From assembly GCF_002741015.1 (NCBI RefSeq), contig NZ_CP016619.1, positions 1-64,000 of the forward strand: a stretch of 64,000 nt of DNA, read 5' to 3'. The translations under genes and the position numbers were made by a program. The notes beneath the pieces are model-generated. The model had not been told where the DNA came from, made no database searches, and saw only the letters and a list, made by a program, of their open reading frames with translations. Position 1 is the first letter of the stretch; every line of letters begins with the position of its first letter. Origin of the DNA: Microvirga ossetica (GTDB taxonomy: Bacteria; Pseudomonadota; Alphaproteobacteria; Rhizobiales; Beijerinckiaceae). This document shows, one piece after another, positions 46,129 to 54,299 of the stretch.

Positions 46129-46150
46129 ACCCAGCATAGAAGGGCTGGGT
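46129..46150. promoter_or_regulatory. Candidate HxlR operator
   Basis: ACCCAGC (46129-46135) and GCTGGGT (46144-46150) form a perfect inverted repeat with an 8-base spacer in the 80-bp gap between the divergent MFS and HxlR genes. Confidence 0.6.
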
Positions 46151-46180
46151 TCGAAAATCAAACTCTGTTATCGTGCAAGA

Positions 46181-46714
46181 ATGACAGCTACTGAAACAAA
46201 GACAACAGAACCCGTCGGACGCTCTCCCATCCCGCTTGCCGAATGCGCCCTCGCGCGTGCGATCGGGGCGATTGGAGACGGTTGGTCATTGTTGATTCTG
46301 CGGGAGGCGCTGTGTGGCGTCGAGCGCTTCGATGCCATGTGCGAGGATCTTGCGATTCCTCGCTCGGTCCTCGCCGACCGCCTGGCACGTCTGATCGAAG
46401 CGGGCATTCTCGAGCAGACAACCTACCGCGAGCCTGGCCAGCGCTCGCGCAAGGCCTACGTGCTATCCGAGACAGGGCGGGCGTTAATCCCGGCTCTTGT
46501 TGCACTGCGAGCGTGGGCGGAAGACCACCTTCCAGGAGGACGGTCCAGTCTACGCCTCCAGGACAAGGATGGCCAGGAAATCTCTGTGCACCTGCTGCGC
46601 GCCGACGGGACAAAAGTCGAGGACTTCGCCGGCATCAAGGCCGTGGCAGCACCGCAGACGCAGCCGTCGACCCGCCATCGTGCGGCAAGCCCTAGGACAA
46701 GGCGGTCCGTGTAG
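46181..46714 (+). CDS. HxlR-family transcriptional regulator
   Basis: A 177-residue winged-helix protein. The core (about 20-115) has CALARAIGAIGDGWSLLILR and GVERFDAMCEDLAIPRSVLADRL typical of HxlR. The C-terminal 60 residues are an extra segment rich in Arg, Gln and Ser. It is divergent from the MFS gene with an inverted repeat between them. The signal is unknown. No gene is seen in 46715-46967. Confidence 0.88.
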   Translation: MTATETKTTEPVGRSPIPLAECALARAIGAIGDGWSLLILREALCGVERFDAMCEDLAIPRSVLADRLARLIEAGILEQTTYREPGQRSRKAYVLSETGRALIPALVALRAWAEDHLPGGRSSLRLQDKDGQEISVHLLRADGTKVEDFAGIKAVAAPQTQPSTRHRAASPRTRRSV

Positions 46715-46967
46715 TTGTTCCGAGGAAGAAACCGGGACGACCGTCGAACGCTTCGCCGCACTACCTTCTATGTAGAATCCACCGCAAAGTACATTAACCG
46801 TGTGTTTGAGACGCACGGCCCTGCCGGATGACGGGAGGCGAGCGGAATTTAGGTGCGCGCGACCCGCAGGCTTAGGACACCACGAGTAGAAGTCGATATC
46901 AGAGCATAGGCCCCATCGGCAGACGCCGAGCGGCATAGTTAGTGTGACAACCAACTTCGGTTGCTGC

Positions 46968-49037
46968 TTAGGGCTCGATTGGTACCGGTCCTTTCCAAGG
47001 CTCATTGTTGGCCTTCCACAGCACATACACCTTCTCATCATTGCCGATCGTCACGGCCTCGAGCTGATTGTTGAGCGGATAGAACGCGGACGCGATCTGA
47101 CCTCCGGGTGGGAACCCCGGTGGGGAGATTGCGACCGGCCCCTTCCACGGCTCGTTGTTGGCCTTCCAGAGAAGGTGCACCCGACCGTCGTTGGCGATCG
47201 TTAACGCCTCGAACTGGTTATTGAGTGGATAGAACGCCAATGCGATCTGCCCTCCGGGCGGATAGTCCGGCTGGGTGAGTGGCACAGGTCCCTGCCAGGG
47301 ACCATTTTGGGCTTTCCAGAGGACATTTACCTGGCCGTTCTTGTCGATCGTCAATGCCTCGAGCTGGTTGTTGATCGGATAGAAAGCCGAGGTAATGCCA
47401 CCGCCAGGCGGGAAGTTCGCAGGTGAGATCGCAACGGGACCTTGCCACGGCTCGTTGTTGGCCTTCCAGAGAATGCGGACCCGTCCGTCATTGCCAATCG
47501 TCAAGGCTTCAAGCTGGTTATTGATCGGATAGAACGTCGAGGTGATGCTGCCGCCCGGTGGGAACTCCGACTGGGTGAACGGCACTGGACCCTGCCAAGG
47601 ACCATTCTGGGCCTTCCAGAGAATGTTGACCTGCCCGTCCTTGTCAACCATCAACGCTTCGAGCTGGTTGTTGAGAGGGTAGTAGCTCAGAGTGATGCCG
47701 CCGCCGGGGACAAACTCAGGCTGCGTGAGTTGGACCGGACCTTGCCAGGGGGCATTATTGGCTTTCCAGAGGACGTGCACAGCACCGTTTTCAGCAACGG
47801 TGAGGGCTTCGAGTTGGTTGTTGATCGGGTAGAATGCCAGGACGATACGGCCGCCGTGACGTGCGAACTGCGCTTCGGTGAGGGGAACCGGCAGGTGCCA
47901 GGGTCCATTGTTGTCTTTCCAGTGCAGCCATACGCGCCCGTCACGACGGACCCGGCAGAACTCCAGTTGGTGATTGATCGGGTAGTAGCAGAGAGGCCCG
48001 CTGGCACCGATCACCCGCCAGGACTCCAGGTCGACCTGGATCTTCAGGTCTGCGAAGTGGAAGGAATTATCGTGATGACCGACTTCGTGGTACATGTGCC
48101 CCACATACCAGAAGACGATGTCGGCATTGGCGACGCTCTCGTTGTCGTTGAACCCGAGTTCTCCCTTGGCGAAAGGCCACGGAGTAGATTCCTCGGACTT
48201 GTGATAGCGGCGCACGGCAACGTCCATCGTCGCGAAGCCATCTGCTCCGGCATCCGACACGGGAAAAATCCAAGCTTGGTTGCGAGTCAGCTCATTCCGG
48301 ACCACCCATTTCTTGTTCCGCGCCATGTTCTTGGTGTCGTTGACCTCGTTCGAATAGAACAGCCAGTCATCGTTTGACACGACATAAACCCGATTATTCT
48401 CCGGCCCGTCGATATCGAAATCCAACCGCCAGTACGGATGGTGGCTGTGGTTCATGTTGATGGCGACGCCCTTACTCCCGACTCTCGACATCACAGCCCC
48501 GTCGCGACTGAGAAACCACTCGTGGAGAATATGGTATGCGCCAATCCGGGCATAAACGTTCATCCTGATCCATGAGACGTTATCCTGGCTGAACTCGGTC
48601 AGTCCGACATACTCGTTGTTCGTATGCTCGTTCTTGACGAGACCGTACTTGTTCCGGTCTCCGACGAATGGAAACTCCTGGTGAGCCGGCGCCCAGTAGA
48701 TCTGATCACTGTACGGTCCTGCCCCCAGACCGAACTCGGTCTCTCGCCCGGCGAAGAATCCGACAACCGCCCCGACGACCGCTCCCACCGGGCCGCCGAC
48801 GGATCCTCCGGCCGCCGCACCGGCTCCCGCCCCTGCGAGCCCGCCGGCGACGCTGCCGGCATCCCCGGGACCTCCGTCCTTCTCGTACTTCACGCGAATC
48901 ACCGGCAGACTGAACTTGCCGATGATGTGCACGCCCTTGTATGTCCCGTTGAGAAGAGACAAGCCTTCACGGTCCGAGACTGCCCAATCGAAACTCCACT
49001 CGTGCCAGTCAACGTGTCCTGCGCGTACGTTTGGCAT
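46968..49037 (-). CDS. Copper amine oxidase-like catalytic domain fused to seven-repeat propeller
   Basis: A 689-residue protein. Residues 1-335 follow the copper amine oxidase catalytic domain: WSFDWAVSDREGLSLLNGTY near the start; GAYHILHEW with Tyr168 at the topaquinone position (family N-Y-D/E, here A-Y-H); copper ligands His197 and His199 in NHSHHPYWRLDFDIDG; and His317 in DIVFWYVGHMYH. A Gly/Ala-rich insert (about 59-97) lies where the catalytic-base region is expected, so activity is uncertain. From about 341, seven repeats of about 50 residues (YPINNQLEALTIGNDGRV pattern) follow, probably a beta-propeller lectin. No signal peptide is seen. ATG 49037 lies inside the upstream gene. Confidence 0.75.
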   Translation of the reverse strand: MPNVRAGHVDWHEWSFDWAVSDREGLSLLNGTYKGVHIIGKFSLPVIRVKYEKDGGPGDAGSVAGGLAGAGAGAAAGGSVGGPVGAVVGAVVGFFAGRETEFGLGAGPYSDQIYWAPAHQEFPFVGDRNKYGLVKNEHTNNEYVGLTEFSQDNVSWIRMNVYARIGAYHILHEWFLSRDGAVMSRVGSKGVAINMNHSHHPYWRLDFDIDGPENNRVYVVSNDDWLFYSNEVNDTKNMARNKKWVVRNELTRNQAWIFPVSDAGADGFATMDVAVRRYHKSEESTPWPFAKGELGFNDNESVANADIVFWYVGHMYHEVGHHDNSFHFADLKIQVDLESWRVIGASGPLCYYPINHQLEFCRVRRDGRVWLHWKDNNGPWHLPVPLTEAQFARHGGRIVLAFYPINNQLEALTVAENGAVHVLWKANNAPWQGPVQLTQPEFVPGGGITLSYYPLNNQLEALMVDKDGQVNILWKAQNGPWQGPVPFTQSEFPPGGSITSTFYPINNQLEALTIGNDGRVRILWKANNEPWQGPVAISPANFPPGGGITSAFYPINNQLEALTIDKNGQVNVLWKAQNGPWQGPVPLTQPDYPPGGQIALAFYPLNNQFEALTIANDGRVHLLWKANNEPWKGPVAISPPGFPPGGQIASAFYPLNNQLEAVTIGNDEKVYVLWKANNEPWKGPVPIEP

Positions 49038-49752
49038 TGCGTGTGTCCTCCGGCCGGGAGAAATCGGTCCTGACGACGACGACCTTTTGCTCAATGAGGT
49101 CGACAATTGCCGCGAAGAGCGCGGGGAGTTCCTCGTCGGTGGTGGCAATGTCGGTAAATGTCACCCAGATGAGTCGCCCCTCATCGATGCCTTGCTCGAC
49201 GGACAGGGGCAGCAGAATGCCGTGAGCGTCGAGATTTCGGACTTTGTCCTTCAGACGCTTGTCGTTACTCGCTATTTGAATGGCCTCACGAACTTCTTCC
49301 AATCCCTCAACCGGCTGATAGTCTTTCAGCGTCAGCACTTTCTCGACCTCCTGGCCCAGCGTGATGACCTCCACGGCGACCCGATTGGTGTAGCTGTAGA
49401 AAAGCAATTGGACCTGGGGCCGCCGCTCCGGATCACGCATGTAGCTTTTCCGGAAGTTCAGAAGATCGGCCCCAATGTATGAGTAGCGTTCGCCAATGAA
49501 CAATCGAACGCGCTCATTGTCTAATACGGCCTTCACTATCTCGGCAATGGCGTCATCGCTGGGTAAATCCGAGATCGGCGCCGAGGCAACTTGGTTGACG
49601 TTGCGTTGATCGCATGGCTTGGGCGGCCACCCATCATCGGGACCGGTGAACCGGATTGTTGGCTCCTTGGGAGTGTTTCGACGGAGATCACACAGACCAT
49701 CCGTGACGCGAACGGCAATTTCCCGCTCGTCGGGCTGACACTGAACTTGCAT
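49009..49752 (-). CDS. Copper amine oxidase N-domain-like protein
   Basis: A 247-residue protein that overlaps the catalytic gene by 29 bases. The segment NRVAVEVITLGQEVEKVLTL, followed by YQPVEGLEEVREAIQIASND, resembles the N2/N3 domains that precede the catalytic domain in copper amine oxidases, where they occur in one chain. Here they form a separate gene just upstream. The first 65 residues match nothing I know. The two products probably associate; that is inferred from the gene order and the split. Confidence 0.6.
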   Translation of the reverse strand: MQVQCQPDEREIAVRVTDGLCDLRRNTPKEPTIRFTGPDDGWPPKPCDQRNVNQVASAPISDLPSDDAIAEIVKAVLDNERVRLFIGERYSYIGADLLNFRKSYMRDPERRPQVQLLFYSYTNRVAVEVITLGQEVEKVLTLKDYQPVEGLEEVREAIQIASNDKRLKDKVRNLDAHGILLPLSVEQGIDEGRLIWVTFTDIATTDEELPALFAAIVDLIEQKVVVVRTDFSRPEDTRNAKRTRRTR

Positions 49753-50367
49753 TTGATAGCTCCTGGAAAGGAGAACTACGCAAGCAACTGTGAATGTACT
49801 GGAAGTACACGCCGAGCAGACTACGGAAGCATGTGACTGGCGGAGTGAGTACCTTTACCAGATTTTAGGACGTAATGCCATATGGATTTACACCGATGTT
49901 GATCGATTGCCTATCCAGTGCATTACTCCCTTGACCAGACTACGGTCGCACATCGTTCTCGAAACCGAACTAAGCTTAGCCTTGAGAGGGCAAGCGCTCA
50001 CGACCGCGATCCCTCCACTGCAATACTTTCCATGCAAGACATGCTCGAAGGTACATTAGCTGTGTGTATTAGGGGAAGAAAGAGACGCTGCTGAACGGCA
50101 AAAGGCTGATGACCTAACCTAAAGCCGGCTTTCGCCGGTTGCGCTCTAGGGAGCATCAGCTAAGGGGCCCGGCACCAGATGCTTGGCCTTGCCCGTTCAA
50201 TCCAGGCCAACTCCTCAATTTTGGGGCACAGTTTCCATTCAGTAGCGCGAGTAACTCCAGTGGCGCTCAACAACTCCACTCTTGCATTCAAGGCTGTTGG
50301 GGGTGTCCACATCATCGGAACCACCTACACCGTCCAGATTCGGAGAGCGACCTCAGATCGAGGATAA
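49753..50367. other. Intergenic stretch, nothing recognised
   Basis: About 615 bases of lower GC between the amine-oxidase pair and an RTX scrap. Near 50051 there is a short element, TACATTAGCTGTGTG, similar to ones near 46785 and 56843. No gene was recognised. Confidence 0.45.
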
Positions 50368-50514
50368 GGCGCACGCGCGACTGACATGATCATCTACTCG
50401 AAGAAGACCGCAGCCATCTACTATGATCCGGATGGGGACGGGTCGGGTGATCATGTGAAAACCGCCATCACTTCCAAGGACCTGCAGATGACCCAGAGCT
50501 TCCTGGTCATTTGA
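50368..50514 (+). pseudogene. C-terminal scrap of an RTX protein
   Basis: The frame reads GARATDMIIYSKKTAAIYYD, PDGDG and then LQMTQSFLVI to TGA 50512-50514. It matches the C-terminus of the intact RTX protein that follows (SASDRIIYDRDSG...YYDADGTG...THRDFLVI). It opens just after a stop codon (50365-50367), so all RTX repeats are missing. Confidence 0.75.
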
Positions 50515-50672
50515 CTATGATACGGCTTTTGTGAGCCTTATGCGCTTTCGTCTAACCATATTTTTCTTGTCTTAACCAAATGAGTTAGTTCGCTCGCCCA
50601 ACGAGCTCATTGCGAATTTCAGGCGGAGCGTTATCCCAATCTTAGCGGAATTCTCTTGCTGGTCGCGATACT

Positions 50673-52202
50673 ATGGCTGTTATCAATGGTTCGGGATTGA
50701 TCCAAGGTGGGTGGGAAAACGACTCGATCACCGGATCGGCACAAAATGATACCCTTATCGGCGGGAACGGCGTTGATACGCTGATTGGTGGTCATGGTGA
50801 CGACCGGCTGATTAGCGGGGTGTACTCTCTACCCTCACAATATACGTTCGAGGCATACTCTGATTTCGATTCAGGTGAGCGCCTTGAAGGCGGCTTGGGC
50901 AACGATACTTACGTGGTCGGCGTAGGTGATGTCGTTATCGAGACGGCGGGGGATGGTGGCACCGACACGGTCGAATTTCGACCCGTTTACAACTACAATC
51001 AATACGGTCCGAACCCAATCGAAAGCTTTACCCTTGGGGGTAATGTCGAGAACCTGACCTATTACTCTGCTGGCAGTGGCGTCAATTTCTATGGCGTCGG
51101 CAACAATCTCGATAACGTGGTAAAAATCGCCACCGAAATGGAAGGTGCACAGTACTATGTGGCTGCTACGCTGGACGGCGGCACTGGGGCTGACACACTA
51201 ATCGGCGGCAATGGATCGGACACTTACCATGTGAACAGCCCTGACGATGTTGTGGTCGACAACTGCGATCAATGGATGGGCAACGACACGATTGTCACAA
51301 CCCTTAGGGAATATCGGCTTGGAGTTGACATCGAAACCCTCGCATTCTCTGGCTCAGGCAGTTTTGTTGGCTACGGCAATGATAACAACAACACCATTGC
51401 GGGTGGCAACAGCAATGATGTCATCTATGGTGGCGGTGGGAACGATCAGCTTAATGGCGGGGTTGGCAACGACACCATCAGCGGAGGGGAAGGTTACGAT
51501 CACGTTGAGATCAATGGCGCTCGCGTGGACTTCACCATCACCAAGAATGCCGATGGCTCAATTACCATCACGGACAATTGGTCTCTTGATGGCGATCTAG
51601 GGATAGACGTAATCATCGAGGTTGAAGCCTTCCACTTCGGCGATGGAAATGTGGCGGTTGAAGCCCTCTTGCCTCGTCATTCGGAACCTCATCCATTTGT
51701 GCCATTAGACCAGCCCCCGCGGGTAACTTTCACCGGCAACAACGGCAGCAATACTCTGACCGGCAATGAGGTTGCGAATGTTCTGAAGGGTCTCGGTGGC
51801 AGTGACGTGCTTAGAGGGCTTGACGGGAGCGACAACCTCTTCGGCGGCGCGGGGCGTGATAAGCTCTATGGGGGAACAGGGGCGGACATGTTCGTGTTTG
51901 ACACCAAGCTCGATGCCAAAACCAACAAAGATTCGATCCAAGATTTCCGCATTGTCGATGATACACTATGGATCAGCAATTCTTTCTTTACCAGAGTCGG
52001 CAAGGATGGTGATCTGAAAGCACCAGCGTTTTGGGCCAACAACACGGGCAAAGCACATAGCGCGTCAGATCGGATCATCTACGACCGGGATAGCGGCATC
52101 CTCTATTACGACGCAGATGGCACGGGTAAGATTGCTGGAGTGGCGTTCGCAACGATCTCCAAGAAAATTGCGCTGACCCACAGGGATTTCCTCGTTATTT
52201 AA
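50673..52202 (+). CDS. RTX/hemolysin-type calcium-binding protein
   Basis: A 509-residue protein with clusters of glycine-rich nonapeptides (GGxGxDxLx) near residues 30-48, 168-180, 250-275 and 370-405, for example GGGGNDQLNGGVGNDTISGG. The C-terminus has the ASDRIIYD...LYYDADGTG...FLVI cap typical of type I-secreted alphaproteobacterial RTX proteins. There is no N-terminal signal peptide. It binds calcium outside the cell; no enzymatic domain is visible. No type I exporter genes are in the window. Confidence 0.88.
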   Translation: MAVINGSGLIQGGWENDSITGSAQNDTLIGGNGVDTLIGGHGDDRLISGVYSLPSQYTFEAYSDFDSGERLEGGLGNDTYVVGVGDVVIETAGDGGTDTVEFRPVYNYNQYGPNPIESFTLGGNVENLTYYSAGSGVNFYGVGNNLDNVVKIATEMEGAQYYVAATLDGGTGADTLIGGNGSDTYHVNSPDDVVVDNCDQWMGNDTIVTTLREYRLGVDIETLAFSGSGSFVGYGNDNNNTIAGGNSNDVIYGGGGNDQLNGGVGNDTISGGEGYDHVEINGARVDFTITKNADGSITITDNWSLDGDLGIDVIIEVEAFHFGDGNVAVEALLPRHSEPHPFVPLDQPPRVTFTGNNGSNTLTGNEVANVLKGLGGSDVLRGLDGSDNLFGGAGRDKLYGGTGADMFVFDTKLDAKTNKDSIQDFRIVDDTLWISNSFFTRVGKDGDLKAPAFWANNTGKAHSASDRIIYDRDSGILYYDADGTGKIAGVAFATISKKIALTHRDFLVI

Positions 52203-52265
52203 CTAAACTTGCATAGGAGTAGGAGCCCGGATCACTTCTGGTTTTTATGTGTCACAACAGAGCAT

Positions 52266-52633
52266 CGGAACAAGAGCTGTTTCCAACCGCGCGGTGACGG
52301 AGTACTAAGTGAGAACGTGTCTCTACCAAACGAACGAGAGAATGCCACAACAGCTGAAAGTACTTTTGATTTCGGTGTCTGCGACAGAATCCACAAAATC
52401 CAGGGTCGACACCCGCCTTAAAATGTACTGCTCCTGAATGCGTCGTCCAATAGAGAGCGTCGTTGTCCAGACAGGTTCGAGTGCCGGCTTGCGCAATAAT
52501 CTCAGACAGGTACCTAATCGGCATGAGCATTTTCTCGCTGTGCGCCGAGTGGCTAATCTGGAAGCATTATCAGAAGGGTTGTCGCTTCGTTCTATCTAAT
52601 CGTGTCAGCCAAAATAACTCTTGTTCTGAACCT
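52266..52633 (+). repeat. Left copy of a long imperfect inverted repeat
   Basis: This 368-base stretch matches the reverse complement of 56526-56882 along its length. The best parts are CGGAACAAGAGYTG... (52266), TGTCTGCG (near 52375), CGTCGTTGTCC..CAGGTTCGAG (near 52460-52483) and CACGATTAGATAGAACG (near 52588-52604, minus strand). One frame of both copies ends similarly (RRVANLEALSEGLSLRSI here), so it may derive from a short gene. Confidence 0.65.
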
Positions 52634-52653
52634 TGCAACAGACCGATTCTACT

Positions 52654-54033
52654 TTACAGGATCACCAGCAGGTCTCTTGCGGCGACATTGTTGGGGCTTC
52701 CGGCAATCGTTGCAAACTGCGTCTGGTCTGCCCCTCCAACACCATCGAAGTCAAAATACAAGGCGCCCGAGACCGTGTCGTAGATAATCCGGTCGCTGCT
52801 GTCGACCGCGGCCGTGCCCACTCGGAACGCGCTGCCGCGCAGCACGCCAGCGGTCAAGCCCGTGAATACATCGTTGTCCAGCACAATCGTATCAGAGCTC
52901 CGGAAGTCGTTGATCGTGTCGATATTCTCTGGGCCAAGGGCTGTGCTGAAGGTAAAGCGGTCGAAGCCTGCCCCGCCCGTTAGAAAGTCCGCACCCAGTC
53001 CGCCATCAAGGCGATCATTTCCGCTGTCCCCTCGCACCCGGTCGTCACCCTCACCACCGTTCAGGCGATCATGCCCTGAGCCACCAAAGACCCGGTCATC
53101 GCCTGCGCCGCCGTCGGCTCGGTCATTGCCGGCCCCACACTGGATCTCGTCATCGTCTCCCCCGCCGTTGATCCGGTCGTTACCGTCGCCGCCGAACAGG
53201 CGGTCGTTGGCAAAGCCGCCCGACAGTTGATCGTGACCCTCCTGCCCAAAGAGAATATCGGCGAACGCGCCGCCCGTGAGGCTGTCGTTCCCACCCTCGC
53301 CAAAGAAGATTGCTGGCGCGTCCGTGGCCGTGAAGTTGTTTCGAGCATCAGTGCCAAAGCGGACGTCATGCAGGGGCAGAGCGTCACGAAGTAGGTCAAC
53401 CTGCGCGCTGCCCAGGTTGAACTGCATCCGATCCAGCGAGAAACTGGACACGCCCGCCGGAAGCGCGGCTGTGAGGGTAAGCGTGAACCCGCTGAACGTG
53501 GCCTCTTGGTTGCCGTCGAGAAGGTCGGGCAGCATCACATACTCGAAGGCGTTCGGGTCTGATGAAACAATATTGGGTGCGGCAAAATCAGTTACGGGGT
53601 TGGCCGTCATACTGGGGGGCGGAAGGGCTGCGCCGATCACCCCTATTAGGGCGGTATCCACGGTCAGCTGTGCACCGGCGGGAAGGGTCGGACCGCCGAA
53701 GCTCAATCCCGGTGCGAATTTATGGTTGTTGGGGAACACGGCCGGCGGAGGATCCCCGAGGGTGGCGCCCACAAATGATGAAGGATTGTAGGGCGAACCG
53801 ACACCCAAGTCCTTCAACCGCAGGGACTGCGTGACGCCGGTTTCCCGGTCGACGAACTCAACACGGACGGTTAGCTGAGTGTCTCCTGGCGCGAAGGTCG
53901 CACCCGACAACGCAATCAGGCTCCCGAGGAAGTTGTCCTGCTCCGCCGCGCCCGATGCACCCGGGCTTTGGCTTCCCCGTTGGACAAGCGTCCCTGAGTC
54001 AAGATCGTACCTGATGGTGATTGGAGCCGGCAT
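52654..54033 (-). CDS. RTX/hemolysin-type calcium-binding protein
   Basis: A 459-residue protein. The first 230 residues form a beta-rich domain without a known name (PAPITIRYDLDSGTLVQRGS at the start). Nonapeptide repeats (GGDGNDRINGGGDDDEIQCG style) fill about 245-345, and the RTX C-terminal cap SSDRIIYDTVSGALYFDFDG ends with DLLVIL. GGGAGG precedes ATG 54033. It would be secreted by a type I system encoded elsewhere. It is convergent with the other RTX gene. Confidence 0.88.
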   Translation of the reverse strand: MPAPITIRYDLDSGTLVQRGSQSPGASGAAEQDNFLGSLIALSGATFAPGDTQLTVRVEFVDRETGVTQSLRLKDLGVGSPYNPSSFVGATLGDPPPAVFPNNHKFAPGLSFGGPTLPAGAQLTVDTALIGVIGAALPPPSMTANPVTDFAAPNIVSSDPNAFEYVMLPDLLDGNQEATFSGFTLTLTAALPAGVSSFSLDRMQFNLGSAQVDLLRDALPLHDVRFGTDARNNFTATDAPAIFFGEGGNDSLTGGAFADILFGQEGHDQLSGGFANDRLFGGDGNDRINGGGDDDEIQCGAGNDRADGGAGDDRVFGGSGHDRLNGGEGDDRVRGDSGNDRLDGGLGADFLTGGAGFDRFTFSTALGPENIDTINDFRSSDTIVLDNDVFTGLTAGVLRGSAFRVGTAAVDSSDRIIYDTVSGALYFDFDGVGGADQTQFATIAGSPNNVAARDLLVIL

Positions 54034-54299
54034 TTCAACCTCCCAAGAGACCATGGGCCCAAATTCGCACACATACCGCCCCTGGTGGAGACATCAGCCA
54101 GAACTCCGCCGTTCTTGACCGAGGTGGCGGCTCGACGCTGCACACAAGGCTGATGCAAACAATGAGATCACAGGTTCGTGTCTCGAGTGCGGCAAGTGAT
54201 CGGTTCTGGGCATGTCCCGCTACCTTTCCGACATTGGTCGGTCAGTGGAAGACAGGTATTTCTATGGAGGTTCGCCGCCTGACTGGTCCGAGCAAGTCC

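Noticed and set aside
46968..47990. Regular ~150-bp repeats that could suggest a CRISPR or tandem array
   Set aside because: The repeats are in frame, encode ~50-residue units and lack short identical repeats with unique spacers.
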